Positions 1-8,002 of a DNA stretch of 64,000 nt are shown here, piece by piece. The number at the start of each line of letters is the position of its first letter. Position 1 is the stretch's first letter. The notes under the pieces are model-generated. The model saw only the letters and a program-made list of their open reading frames with translations, was not told the DNA's origin and made no database searches. The stretch covers positions 1-64,000 of the forward strand of contig JBQTIT010000007.1 of assembly GCA_052387855.1 (NCBI GenBank). Reading direction: 5' to 3'. The position numbers and the translations under genes are program-made. The stretch comes from CAIYZT01 sp052387855 (GTDB lineage: Bacteria > Pseudomonadota > Alphaproteobacteria > Rhodobacterales > Rhodobacteraceae).

Positions 1-165
1 GGCCGAGGGCCCCAAAGGCCCTCGGCCAGCGCCCGACCCCCGCAGGGAGGGCGCTCCGCACCCTCCGGGTCGGGCGCAGGCCTCTGACATCTATGCGGAA
101 CCGGTCACCCGCCACCGGTCCCACACGGGCCGGCTAACGCAGTGCCCTTCCTTCTCCGCCCGATC
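1..165 (-). repeat. R1 structured repeat, copy cut by window edge
   Basis: Reverse-oriented copy of the composite repeat that also forms the 7376-8159 array and recurs at 36443-36640. Read on the minus strand it has the degenerate GGAAGGGCACTGCG module, the conserved ACCGGTTCCGC element, a long helix made of GGGTCGGGCGCTGGCC and its partner with one mismatch, and the GAGGGCC-TTTGG-GGCCCTC hairpin. The copy begins at base 1, so it may continue outside the window. No gene lies between it and mcl1; 166-286 shows nothing definite. Confidence 0.8.
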
Positions 166-286
166 CCCCATCGCTTCCCTTCGCGCGCGCAGCGCACATT
201 TCTGCAAACGCGAATTTCCTTGCCGATCCCCGCGCAATAATCTAACCAATCCCGGCATCCCGGCGACACATCATTACCGAGGCCCC

Positions 287-1249
287 ATGTCCTTTCGTCC
301 GCAACCCCTCCCCCCGTCGCGTCCGAACCGCTGCCAGCTCTTCGGCCCCGGCTCACGTCCCGCCCTCTTTGAAAAGATGGCGGCTTCGGCGGCGGATGTG
401 GTGAACCTGGATCTCGAAGATTCGGTGGCCCCGGCCGACAAACCCGCCGCCCGCGCCAATATCATCGCCGCCATTGGCGCGCTGGACTGGGGCCGCAAGA
501 CGCTGTCGGTGCGCATCAACGCGCTCGACACGCCCTATTGGTACCGCGATGTCGTGGACCTGCTTGAACAGGCTGGCGACCGGCTGGACCAGATCATGAT
601 CCCCAAGGTCGGCTGCGCGGCCGACCTTTACGCGGTCGATGCGCTGGTCACCGCGATCGAGGCTTCTCGCGGACGCAGCAAAGCCGTCACCTTCGAGGTG
701 ATCATCGAATCCGCCGCCGGCATCGCGAACGTGAACGAGATCGCCGGCGCCAGCCCGCGCCTGACCGCGATGAGCCTTGGCGCGGCCGACTTCGCGGCCT
801 CGATGGGCATGCAGACCACCGGCATCGGCGGCACGCAGGAAAACTACTACATGCTGCGCCAGGGCGCGTCCCACTGGGCCGACCCCTGGCACTGGGCCAG
901 CGCCGCCATCGTCGCCGCCTGCCGCAGCCATGGCGTGCTGCCGGTCGACGGCCCCTTTGGCGACTTTTCCGATGACGAGGGCTTTCGCGCCCAGGCCCGC
1001 CGCGCCGCGACCTTGGGGATGGTGGGCAAATGGGCAATCCATCCACGGCAGATCGCGCTTGCCAACGAGGTCTTTACCCCCTCGGCCGCCGCCCTTGCCG
1101 AAGCGCGCGACATCCTTGCCGCCATGCAGGCGGCCAAGGCCCGGGGCGAGGGCGCGACCGTCTACAAGGGCCGCCTTGTCGACATCGCCTCGATCAGGCA
1201 GGCCGAGGGGATCGTCAAACAGGCAGAGCTGATCTCTGCCGAAACCTGA
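287..1249 (+). CDS. mcl1: L-malyl-CoA/beta-methylmalyl-CoA lyase
   Basis: 320-residue member of the HpcH/HpaI aldolase (CitE-like) family. The whole sequence resembles Rhodobacter Mcl1, including the N-terminal RPNRCQLFGPGSRPALFEKM block (about residues 12-31), LDLEDSVAP at 41-49 and the C-terminal GATVYKGRLVDIASI block. Glu141 (in EVIIESAAG) and Asp168 (in SLGAADFAASMG) are the expected Mg2+ ligands by family comparison. The enzyme reversibly cleaves beta-methylmalyl-CoA to glyoxylate and propionyl-CoA, and malyl-CoA to acetyl-CoA and glyoxylate, in the cytosolic ethylmalonyl-CoA pathway used for acetate assimilation. It stands alone, 84 bp upstream of accA. Its presence implies an ethylmalonyl-CoA or related route, but no other pathway gene is in view. 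Confidence 0.93.
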   Translation: MSFRPQPLPPSRPNRCQLFGPGSRPALFEKMAASAADVVNLDLEDSVAPADKPAARANIIAAIGALDWGRKTLSVRINALDTPYWYRDVVDLLEQAGDRLDQIMIPKVGCAADLYAVDALVTAIEASRGRSKAVTFEVIIESAAGIANVNEIAGASPRLTAMSLGAADFAASMGMQTTGIGGTQENYYMLRQGASHWADPWHWASAAIVAACRSHGVLPVDGPFGDFSDDEGFRAQARRAATLGMVGKWAIHPRQIALANEVFTPSAAALAEARDILAAMQAAKARGEGATVYKGRLVDIASIRQAEGIVKQAELISAET

Positions 1250-1277
1250 GGCACGCCGCCGATCCCTCCCCGCGCCG

Positions 1278-1306
1278 TTGCACTTTGCGCCCGGTTTGGT
1301 CATATA
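1278..1306 (+). promoter_or_regulatory. candidate sigma70-type promoter of accA
   Basis: TTGCAC (1278-1283), a 17-bp spacer and CATATA (1301-1306) lie 28 bp before the accA start. The spacing and -35 are good; the -10 is weak. Found by eye only. Confidence 0.35.
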
Positions 1307-1333
1307 GGGGGCCAGCCTGCGGAGAGCCTTCGA

Positions 1334-2293
1334 ATGAACTACCTCGAATTTGAACGACCTCTGGCCGAAATCGAAGGCAAGGCCGAAGAGCTGCGCGCGA
1401 TGGCCCGCACCTCGCCCGGCGCGGACCTGTCGCGCGAGGCCGAGGCGCTGGACCGCAAGGCCGAGGCCATGCTCAAGGACCTCTACAAGGCGCTGTCGCC
1501 CTGGCAGAAATGCCAGGTCGCGCGCCACCCCGAACGGCCCCACACCCGCGACTATGTCGAGGCGCTGTTTTCCGAATTCACCGCGCTGGCGGGGGACCGC
1601 AACTTTGCCGACGATCACGCCGTCATGGGCGGCATCGCGCGGTTCCAGGACCAGCCGGTGGTGCTGATCGGCCAGGAAAAGGGCCACGACACCAAGACCC
1701 GGATCGAGCGCAACTTTGGCATGGCCCGCCCCGAGGGCTATCGCAAGGCGATCCGCCTGATGGAACTGGCCGACCGGTTCCGCCTGCCGGTGATCACGCT
1801 GGTCGATACCCCCGGCGCCTATCCCGGCAAGGGCGCCGAAGAGCGGGGCCAGGCCGAGGCCATTGCGCGGTCAACCGAGAAATGCCTGCAGATCGGCGTG
1901 CCGCTGATCTCGGTCATAATCGGCGAGGGTGGATCGGGCGGCGCGGTCGCCTTTGCCACCGCCAACCGGGTCGCGATGCTGGAACATTCGGTCTATTCGG
2001 TGATCACGCCCGAAGGTTGCGCGTCAATCCTGTGGAAGGACGCCGACAAGGCCCAGGAGGCGGCCGAGGCGCTGCGCCTGACCGCGCAGGACCTGCAAAA
2101 GCTGGGCGTCATCGACCGGATCGTCAAGGAACCGACGGGCGGCGCGCAGCGCGGGCGCAAGGAGACGATCGAGGCCGTGGGCAAGGCGATCGAAACCATG
2201 CTCAAGGAGCTTTCGGGCAAGAAGCCCGAGGCGCTGATCCGCGACCGGCGGCAGAAGTTTCTTGACCTTGGCACCAAGGGCCTGGCGGCCTGA
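1334..2293 (+). CDS. accA: acetyl-CoA carboxylase carboxyltransferase subunit alpha
   Basis: 319 residues, the same length as the Escherichia coli protein. AccA and AccD form the carboxyltransferase that moves the carboxyl group from carboxybiotin to acetyl-CoA, giving malonyl-CoA, the first committed step of fatty acid synthesis in the cytosol. Typical features are NYLEFERPLAEIEGK at the N terminus, DRNFADDHAVMGG near residue 93, the GQEKGHDTK block near 115, and the carboxyltransferase core with DTPGAYPGKGAEERGQ and GEGGSGGA. ATG at 1334 is the family start. accD and the biotin subunits are not adjacent, which is usual. The gene converges on plsC with 27 bp between them. Confidence 0.97.
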   Translation: MNYLEFERPLAEIEGKAEELRAMARTSPGADLSREAEALDRKAEAMLKDLYKALSPWQKCQVARHPERPHTRDYVEALFSEFTALAGDRNFADDHAVMGGIARFQDQPVVLIGQEKGHDTKTRIERNFGMARPEGYRKAIRLMELADRFRLPVITLVDTPGAYPGKGAEERGQAEAIARSTEKCLQIGVPLISVIIGEGGSGGAVAFATANRVAMLEHSVYSVITPEGCASILWKDADKAQEAAEALRLTAQDLQKLGVIDRIVKEPTGGAQRGRKETIEAVGKAIETMLKELSGKKPEALIRDRRQKFLDLGTKGLAA

Positions 2294-2320
2294 CCGCTGG
2301 CGCAGCCGGGCCGGGCGCCG

Positions 2321-3052
2321 TCAACGTTCCGCCCTGAACCCCGCCTCTGCCATCAGACGGTCTGACCCGCTCTCGACCGCCTCTTCCAGCGCGGCCATGA
2401 AGGCGCCGTTGTCCAGACCCGGCGCGATGGGGGGCAGAAACTCGACCACCGCCAGGCCCGGCTTGCGCAGAAGCGAGCGCTTGGGCCAGAACAGGCCCGC
2501 ATTGGTCGCGACCGGATGGCAGGTCTGGCCAAGCTGGGCGTAAAGCGCGGCGGTGCCGATCTTGTAGGGTTTGCTGGCGCCCGGGGCCACGCGCGTGCCT
2601 TGCGGATAGATCACAAGCTGGCCCGACCGCGCCATGCCCGAGCTGACATCTTCCATCATCCGGGTGATGGCCGCGCCGCGCGCCCCGCGCTTGACCGGAA
2701 TGCAGCCCAGGCGCAGGGCGTACCATCCCAGGATCGGGGCAAAGCGCAGTTCGTCCTTCATGATGAACCGCGGGCTGGGCAGCGCGCCAAAGATCAGGAT
2801 GATGTCGAGAAAGCTCTGGTGTTTGGCCGCCACCACCACCGCGCCGGTGGGCGGGGTGCCGCGCACCTCGCAGGCCAGCCCGCACAGGACGCGCAGCGAA
2901 AAGACCACCCAGCGGCAATAGGCATGGGCGGCGCGGGTGGCGCCGTCGCGGTCCCTCAGCGCCGCCGGCAGCCACAAGAGGCCGATGACCAGCATGGCCA
3001 GATACATCTGCACGATGAAGATCAGCGACAGGACCCAGCGCAACAGGATCAT
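2321..3052 (-). CDS. plsC: 1-acyl-sn-glycerol-3-phosphate acyltransferase
   Basis: 243-residue inner-membrane enzyme that acylates lysophosphatidic acid to phosphatidic acid. It has an N-terminal hydrophobic segment (about 1-30), the catalytic HX4D motif (His78-Asp83, in AKHQSFLD) and a YPQGTR block where most relatives have PEGTR. The start is ATG at 3052, which overlaps the ftsX stop as TGATG, so the gene is probably translationally coupled as the last member of ftsE-ftsX-plsC. The Glu-to-Gln change in the EGTR motif is the only oddity; with intact HX4D I expect activity. Confidence 0.9.
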   Translation of the reverse strand: MILLRWVLSLIFIVQMYLAMLVIGLLWLPAALRDRDGATRAAHAYCRWVVFSLRVLCGLACEVRGTPPTGAVVVAAKHQSFLDIILIFGALPSPRFIMKDELRFAPILGWYALRLGCIPVKRGARGAAITRMMEDVSSGMARSGQLVIYPQGTRVAPGASKPYKIGTAALYAQLGQTCHPVATNAGLFWPKRSLLRKPGLAVVEFLPPIAPGLDNGAFMAALEEAVESGSDRLMAEAGFRAER

Positions 3053-3939
3053 CAGTTCAGACCTCGCAGGTTGGCCATCGCGGCGGCGCGCGTGGCGAGA
3101 AAGGCGACGATCGCGGCAAGCGGCGGCAGCAAGAGCGGCAAGAGCCAGCCCGCGCCCTGAAACCCCAAGCCGGTCAGAAAGCCGCCGGCCTGGTCCTGCG
3201 CCGGCAGCGCCGCGACGGCCGCCATGCCCAGCGCGGCGCCCAGCATGGCCCCCGCCCCGGCGCGCAGGGTAAAGCGGCGCACGAAGGCGCGCGCGATAAA
3301 GCTGTCCCTGGCCCCGACCAGGCGCAGCACCCGGATCACCTGGGCATTGGCAGCCAGCGCTGCCCTTGCGGCCAGGGTGATCATCGCCGCCATCGCCCCG
3401 CCGATCAGCAGGACCGAGGCCAGCCCCAACAGGCGCAGCCGCCCCGCCGCCCGCGCCAGGGGCTCGCGCCATCGGGTGTGATCGTCCAGCACCGCGCCCG
3501 GCGCTTCGGCGGCCAGGCGCTGGCGCAGGCCCTCGTGGTCATAGCCCTCGGGTGTCTCGGTCACTTCGACAAGCTGCGGCAGGGGCAGGGCATCGAGCGG
3601 CAGGTCGGGGCCGAACCAGGGCTCCAGCAGCAGCCTTTGCTCTTCAACCTCAAGCGCGCGGGCCGCCGCGATGCCGGGCGTGGTGGCCAGCACCTCCAGC
3701 ACGGCGGCGGTCTGAAGCGCAAGCTGGTCCGCCGGGGCCGAGATGCGCACCGTGGCCGAACGGTCCAGCGCCAGGGACCAGCGCGCGGCCAGCCGCCCCG
3801 AGGCCAGCGACAGCGCCAGCGCAAAGACCGCCAGAAAGGCCATCGCGGCGGCCGTGGCGGTGGTCAGCCAGGCCGTCGGGCCCGAGGGCGGCACCACCCC
3901 GCCGCCGGGATCGCGCAGGAAGGCGGGCAGGGCGATCAC
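3052..3939 (-). CDS. ftsX: cell division ABC-transporter-like permease FtsX
   Basis: 295 residues. FtsX pairs with the ATPase FtsE at the division septum and controls periplasmic peptidoglycan hydrolases. Four membrane segments can be seen: one near residues 20-46, then three after a periplasmic loop, near 165-195, 225-248 and 262-287. This matches the FtsX topology with a large first extracytoplasmic domain. The start is GTG at 3939, inside a GTGA overlap with the ftsE stop. FtsX sequences diverge strongly, so the call rests on topology together with the adjacent ftsE. Confidence 0.9.
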   Translation of the reverse strand: MIALPAFLRDPGGGVVPPSGPTAWLTTATAAAMAFLAVFALALSLASGRLAARWSLALDRSATVRISAPADQLALQTAAVLEVLATTPGIAAARALEVEEQRLLLEPWFGPDLPLDALPLPQLVEVTETPEGYDHEGLRQRLAAEAPGAVLDDHTRWREPLARAAGRLRLLGLASVLLIGGAMAAMITLAARAALAANAQVIRVLRLVGARDSFIARAFVRRFTLRAGAGAMLGAALGMAAVAALPAQDQAGGFLTGLGFQGAGWLLPLLLPPLAAIVAFLATRAAAMANLRGLN

Positions 3940-4607
3940 AGTTCTGCCCCCGCCAGTTGCAGGCGCCGCCCGGCGATGCGCAGCACCCGCGCCGCGATCT
4001 GCGACTTGGCCTGCCGGATCAGGTTCAGATCATGGGTCGCGACCAGAATCGTCTTGCCCATGCGGTTCAACTCGACCAGCAACGTCAAGAGGCGCAGCGA
4101 CATCTCCCAGTCCAGATTGCCCGTCGGCTCGTCAGCCAGAATCACCTCCGGGTCCATGATCACCGCCCGGGCCAGCGCCGCGCGCTGCCGCTCGCCCCCC
4201 GACAGCGACGGGGGCAGGGCGCCGGTCAGCTTTTCCAGACCGACCCAGCCGAGCAGGTCCATCACGTCATCCTGCTGCACCGGCTTGCCGGCCACGACAA
4301 GCGGCAGGCCGACATTGGCCAGCAGCGGCAGATGGTCAAGGAACTGGCAGTCCTGATGCACCACGCCGATCCGCCGGCGCAAGAGCGCGATGTCGTCCCG
4401 GCCCAGCCCGCGCGCCTCCTGGCCCATCAGGGTCAGGCTGCCCGAACTGGGCAGAAGCTCGGCATAGCACAGCTTGAGCAGGGTCGACTTGCCGGCGCCC
4501 GAAGGGCCGGTCAGAAAGTGGAACGATCCGGCCGGCAGGCGCAACGAGACATCCGACAACAACTCGCCCCCGCCGTAGGAAAAGGACACATTCGCAAGCT
4601 CGATCAA
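3936..4607 (-). CDS. ftsE: cell division ATP-binding protein FtsE
   Basis: 223-residue ABC ATPase. Walker A GPSGAGKST is at 34-42, the signature LSGGERQR at 135-142 and Walker B VILADE at 155-160. FtsE drives conformational change in FtsX at the septum and links cytoplasmic FtsZ to periplasmic cell-wall hydrolysis. The only start that gives the family N terminus (MIELANVSFSY) is a TTG at 4607, so initiation may be inefficient. It is the first gene of ftsE-ftsX-plsC and diverges from the zinc-ribbon gene across about 170 bp in which I found no clear promoter. Confidence 0.93.
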   Translation of the reverse strand: MIELANVSFSYGGGELLSDVSLRLPAGSFHFLTGPSGAGKSTLLKLCYAELLPSSGSLTLMGQEARGLGRDDIALLRRRIGVVHQDCQFLDHLPLLANVGLPLVVAGKPVQQDDVMDLLGWVGLEKLTGALPPSLSGGERQRAALARAVIMDPEVILADEPTGNLDWEMSLRLLTLLVELNRMGKTILVATHDLNLIRQAKSQIAARVLRIAGRRLQLAGAEL

Positions 4608-4781
4608 TCGGGTGCCCCCAGCCTTTGCCCCAGCCCTCCGGTCGGTGGCGCAGAATTGCCCAAGGGGCCCCGGGTTGCAACTGCCTGCGGGGCCCGCCGG
4701 TCACGAAGACTTGGATATTCGCCGCGCAGTTGGTAGAAGATCAGCGCAAGCCGGCCGGTCGGTCGGGAAATGGCGGGGTTG

Positions 4782-5582
4782 ATGCGACTGATCTGTCCAA
4801 ATTGCGACGCCGAGTACGAGGTCGAGGCGGAACTGATCCCCGACACCGGGCGCGACGTGCAATGCTCGAACTGCGGGCATGGCTGGTTCCAGCTTTCGCC
4901 CGAGGCCGAGGCGCTGGCGCTGGCAGCCGGGGGCGAGCCGCGCAGCGCTCCCCCGCCGGCCCCGGCGCCCGAACGGCCCGCCAGTCCGGGTCCCGACCCC
5001 GACCCCGAGGACGCGGCCGACACGCCCTCCGACGGGGCCATGCCCCCGCCGATGCGGGAAATCGACCCTTCGGTTCTTGAGGTTTTGCGCGAAGAGGCCG
5101 AGCGTGAAACCCGGGCCCGGCGTCAGGAAGCTGCCCCGCTGGAGGTTCAGGGCGAGATGGGTCTTGAGACCGCGGCGAGCGGGCGGGACGAACAGCAGGC
5201 CCGGCAGTCGCGGTTGCGCGCGGTCGAGGAGCGGGCGCTTTCCGCCTCTGGCGCACGGCGCCAGACGCTGCCGCAGGTCGAGACGATCACCGCGACCCTC
5301 GATCCCCGGACGGGTGGGGCCGCAGCCGAAGGACCCGCCGCGCCACGGCCCGCTGCGGCCAGCGGATCGGGCGCCTTTCGCATCGGTTTTCTGCTGGCAA
5401 TGACGCTGGTGATCGTGGGCGGGCTGACCTATCTTTACGCGCCGGTGCTGGCCCAGCGCTTTCCCGATCTGGCCGAGCCGCTGGACAGCTACTCGCGCGC
5501 GGTGGACGGGCTGCGCCGGTCGCTCGACGGGGCCCTGCGCGGGCTGGCCGAGCGGGTTTCGGCCCTGATGGGCCGGTCCTGA
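4782..5582 (+). CDS. MJ0042-type zinc-ribbon membrane protein
   Basis: 266 residues from ATG 4782; an in-frame ATG at 4770 would add four residues. The N terminus is a zinc ribbon with CPNC (Cys5, Cys8) and CSNC (Cys28, Cys31), matching the finger-like domain MJ0042/DUF3426 group. A low-complexity Pro/Glu/Ala stretch follows (about 50-190), then one transmembrane helix (about 198-222) and a short extracytoplasmic tail. Its place divergent from ftsEX is common in Rhodobacterales. The biochemical function is unknown; a cytoplasmic zinc ribbon anchored in the membrane suggests a sensor or adaptor, but that is inference. Confidence 0.75.
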   Translation: MRLICPNCDAEYEVEAELIPDTGRDVQCSNCGHGWFQLSPEAEALALAAGGEPRSAPPPAPAPERPASPGPDPDPEDAADTPSDGAMPPPMREIDPSVLEVLREEAERETRARRQEAAPLEVQGEMGLETAASGRDEQQARQSRLRAVEERALSASGARRQTLPQVETITATLDPRTGGAAAEGPAAPRPAAASGSGAFRIGFLLAMTLVIVGGLTYLYAPVLAQRFPDLAEPLDSYSRAVDGLRRSLDGALRGLAERVSALMGRS

Positions 5583-5611
5583 TCGCGCGCGGTGGCTGCT
5601 GGGAAAAGGGT

Positions 5612-5706
5612 GAGAGGCTGGACAACGACCCAAGCGGGGCTCGTTACGGCTGCTTCCTTCCGGACCTGACCGGGTTGGCGAGGCGCCTGCCCGCGCCAAC
5701 CTCTCG
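5612..5706 (-). ncRNA. ffs: signal recognition particle RNA (4.5S, small bacterial type)
   Basis: The minus strand carries the SRP RNA core: the complement of 5648-5671 reads GGTCAGGTCCGGAAGGAAGC followed by AGCC, the near-universal Ffh-binding domain IV and GGAA tetraloop region. The ends pair (GAGAGGTTGG with CCAGCCTCTC), giving a hairpin of about 95 nt. The RNA binds Ffh to form the SRP that targets inner-membrane proteins co-translationally. The 5' end is placed from the candidate promoter just upstream; the 3' end from helix closure and the TTTT that follows. Confidence 0.95.
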
Positions 5707-5712
5707 CCGGCC

Positions 5713-5741
5713 GATATAGGGACAAGGCCGGCCAAGCGCAA
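5713..5741 (-). promoter_or_regulatory. candidate promoter of ffs
   Basis: On the minus strand, TTGCGC (5741-5736), a 17-bp spacer and TATATC (5718-5713) place transcription start about 7 nt on, at the 5' end of the SRP RNA hairpin. The agreement of promoter spacing with the RNA end supports it. Confidence 0.55.
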
Positions 5742-5778
5742 GGCGCGCGTGACAGGGCCCGGGGGAAGGGTATTTCGC

Positions 5779-5904
5779 AAGGCCCCCCACCCCTGCCCCT
5801 CCCCACAAGGGGGAGGGGGTGCCAAATTTCGAACAAAAGCGCCTTTGGCCGACCAAAGAGCCTCCCTCCCCCCTTTGTGGGGGAGGGATGGGGTGGGGGG
5901 CCTT
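5779..5904. repeat. long palindromic intergenic element (R3)
   Basis: Two imperfect arms of about 40 bp (5779-5819 and 5865-5904) face each other. The left arm starts AAGGCCCCCCACCCCTGCCC and the right arm ends ATGGGGTGGGGGGCCTT. Between them are about 45 bp without symmetry. Translated in either direction it gives the Pro/Arg/Gly-rich shadow peptides often mis-called as genes. Similar palindromes are scattered in many proteobacterial genomes; I see one copy here. It lies between ffs and the pita-bread protein gene. Confidence 0.75.
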
Positions 5905-5984
5905 TTGGCCCGAGTGCGATTCCCTGTGACAGGATCGCGCGGGCGGCATAGCCTGCGGGCGGACCCATCGCACAGGACCGCGCC

Positions 5985-7352
5985 ATGCCCCGCATCCAAC
6001 GGATCGACTGGCCCCACAACGGGGTGCCCGACACGCCGCCGCCCCTGTCGCTGGCCGAGTGTAGGGCGCGGCTTGCCGCGCTCCGTGCCGCCGGCGCGGC
6101 GCGGGGGTTCGGGGCGATGGTGGTCTATGGCGACCGCGAGCATTTCGCCAACATCCACTGGCTGACCGGCTTTGATCCGCGCTTCGAAGAGGCGGTGCTG
6201 GTCGTCACCCCGGACCGCGCCACGCTTCTGGCGGGGAACGAGTGCCTACCCTACACCGCCATCTCGCCTCTGGTGCGGGCGGGCGAGGTGACGCCGGTGC
6301 TTTGCGCCTCATTGTCGCTGATGTCCCAGCCGCGCGGCAGCCAGCGGATCGACGCGCTGCTGCGTGCCGCCCTGCCGCGCGCGGCGCGGGTCGGGGTGAT
6401 CGGCTGGAAATGGTTCGGCCCGGACGAGGTGGACGATCCGGCCACCGCGCTCGATGTGCCCGCCTTTCTGGCCGATCCCCTGCGCGCGCTGGCCTCGCGC
6501 GCCGAAAACGCCACCGACCTGATGATGCACCCCGGCCACGGCCTGCGCGCGCGGGTGGACGCGGCAGAGATCGCGCGACTGGAGTTTTCCAATGTCCTGG
6601 CCGGGACCGCGCTGCGACGCATGGCCTTTGCCCTGCGCGAGGGCATGACCGACTTTGCCGCCTTCGAGGCCGCCCATGTCGCCGGCCTGCCGCTGGGGTG
6701 CCACCCGACGTTTGCCGTCGGCGATCAGCAGGGGCTTGCCGGTCCGTCCGGAAGGCATCTGACGCGCGGCGCGCCGATGTCGTTCAACATCTGTCACTGG
6801 GGGTCGAACATCTGCCGGGCCGGGTGGCTGGCCTCGGGGCCCGCCGATCTGCCGGCCGGTGCCGACGATTATCTGGAAACCTTCGCCGGCCCCTATGTGC
6901 AGGCGATGAGCCTGTGGTGTTCGATGATGCGCCCCGGGATGTCGGGCGGCGCGGTGCATGCGGCCATCTTCGCCGCCCTGCCGGCCGATCCCTTCAACCT
7001 GTTTCTCAACCCCGGCCATCTGATCGGGATGGACGAATGGCTGTCCTCGCCGATCTCGGCCGGCTCGGCCGAGCCGCTGGTCTCGGGGATGGCGATGCAG
7101 ATGGATGTGATCCCCGCGCACCCGGTCTATGGCTCCACCCGGATGGAAGACGGCTATGTCATCGCGGACGAGGGCCTGCGCGCCGATCTGGCGCGGGGGT
7201 TTCCCGAGGTGCTGGCCCGGGCCGAGGCGCGGGCGCGATTCATGCGCGATGTGATCGGCATGGAGGTGCCCGAGTGCCTTTTGCCGCTGGCCGACACCTG
7301 CGGCATCGTCGCGCCCTGGCTGCTGGACCCCGCCCAGGTGATCGTGCTTTAG
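5985..7352 (+). CDS. M24-family (pita-bread fold) protein, likely without the metal site
   Basis: 455 residues with the two-domain layout of Xaa-Pro dipeptidase/creatinase proteins: an N-terminal domain (about 1-190) and a C-terminal pita-bread domain. In metalloenzymes of the family five ligands (D, D, H, E, E) bind two metals. Here the region for the two Asp reads SFNICHWGSN (266-275) with no Asp; His345 (NPGHLIGMDE) and Glu388 (TRMEDGY) remain; the first Glu position appears to be Asp. Creatinase lost its ligands in a similar way, so a metal-independent hydrolase is possible. Substrate unknown. The gene is followed by the R1 repeat array and has no obvious operon partner. Confidence 0.7.
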   Translation: MPRIQRIDWPHNGVPDTPPPLSLAECRARLAALRAAGAARGFGAMVVYGDREHFANIHWLTGFDPRFEEAVLVVTPDRATLLAGNECLPYTAISPLVRAGEVTPVLCASLSLMSQPRGSQRIDALLRAALPRAARVGVIGWKWFGPDEVDDPATALDVPAFLADPLRALASRAENATDLMMHPGHGLRARVDAAEIARLEFSNVLAGTALRRMAFALREGMTDFAAFEAAHVAGLPLGCHPTFAVGDQQGLAGPSGRHLTRGAPMSFNICHWGSNICRAGWLASGPADLPAGADDYLETFAGPYVQAMSLWCSMMRPGMSGGAVHAAIFAALPADPFNLFLNPGHLIGMDEWLSSPISAGSAEPLVSGMAMQMDVIPAHPVYGSTRMEDGYVIADEGLRADLARGFPEVLARAEARARFMRDVIGMEVPECLLPLADTCGIVAPWLLDPAQVIVL

Positions 7353-7375
7353 CCTGCTGCGGGACAGGCGCTGGC

Positions 7376-7569
7376 GGCGATAGCCTCGGCCACGTCTGGC
7401 CGGGCGGAGAAGGAAACGCACCGCGTTTCCCCGCCCGTGTGGGGAACGGTGCGGCACGACCGGTTCCGCAACACTGACAGAGGCCAGCGCCCGCCAGGGG
7501 CGGGGCGGGCGCTGGCCGAGGGCCTTTGGGGCCCTCGGCGGGATTGTCGCGACCGTCCCGCATGACCTC
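7376..7569 (+). repeat. R1 structured repeat, array unit 1
   Basis: First unit (194 bp) of a four-unit tandem array. It contains a hairpin GGAAACGC-ACC-GCGTTTCC flanked by CGGGCGG and CCGCCCG, the ACCGGTTCCGC element, a helix CCAGCGCCCG/CGGGCGCTGG with a short interior, and the hairpin GAGGGCC-TTTGG-GGCCCTC. The unit differs in length from the others because the interior of the second helix is shortest here. Confidence 0.85.
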
Positions 7570-7786
7570 GGCGATGGCCTCGGCCACGTTTGGCCGGGCG
7601 GAGAAGAAAACGCACTGCGTTTTCCCGCCCGGGTGGGAACGGCTCGGCACACCCGGTTCCGCCTCCCTGACAGAGGCCAGCGCCTGACCTGGCTGGCGCG
7701 GAGCGCCTGCCGGGGGAAGGGCAGGCGCTGGCCGAGGGCCTTTGGGGCCCTCGGCCGGGATGGGGCGGGCGGCACCGCATGGCCTC
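7570..7786 (+). repeat. R1 structured repeat, array unit 2
   Basis: 217-bp unit. Compared with unit 1, the first hairpin is GAAAACGC-ACT-GCGTTTTC, a G-C to A-T swap on both arms. The second helix is CCAGCGCCTG/CAGGCGCTGG, a C-G to T-A swap on both arms. The second helix encloses a smaller one, GGCGC-GGA-GCGCC. The third hairpin extends to 11 bp (GGCCGAGGGCC/GGCCCTCGGCC). Confidence 0.85.
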
Positions 7787-8002
7787 GGCGATAGCCTCGG
7801 CCACCTCTGGCCGGGCGAAAAGGAAAACGCACCGCGTTTTTCCGCCCGTGTGGGAACGCGTCCGGCAGACCGGTTCCGCATGGACAACAGAGGCCAGCGC
7901 CCGACCCGGAGGGCGTGGAGCGCCCTCCCTGCGGGGGTCGGGCGCTGGCCGAGGGCCTTTGGGGCCCTCGGCGGGATGGGGCGGGCGGCATCGCATGACC
8001 TC
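7787..8002 (+). repeat. R1 structured repeat, array unit 3
   Basis: 216-bp unit. The second helix is a perfect 16-bp stem (GGCCAGCGCCCGACCC with GGGTCGGGCGCTGGCC) that encloses an inner stem GGAGGGCG/CGCCCTCC. The first hairpin has one extra T. The third hairpin is intact. Confidence 0.85.

Noticed and set aside
190..225. Regulator half-sites (GCAAA-type) upstream of mcl1
   Set aside because: Only one clear half-site is present, without the paired arrangement that would make it convincing.
4608..4781. Promoters in the ftsE/zinc-ribbon divergent region
   Set aside because: Several weak hexamers can be drawn, but none with acceptable spacing and match, so none is reported.
6309..7991. A long minus-strand open frame through the R1 array
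   Set aside because: Its sequence is Pro/Arg/Gly-rich and changes frame at each repeat unit, because the unit lengths 194 and 217 are not multiples of three. It also lies opposite a real gene for most of its length.
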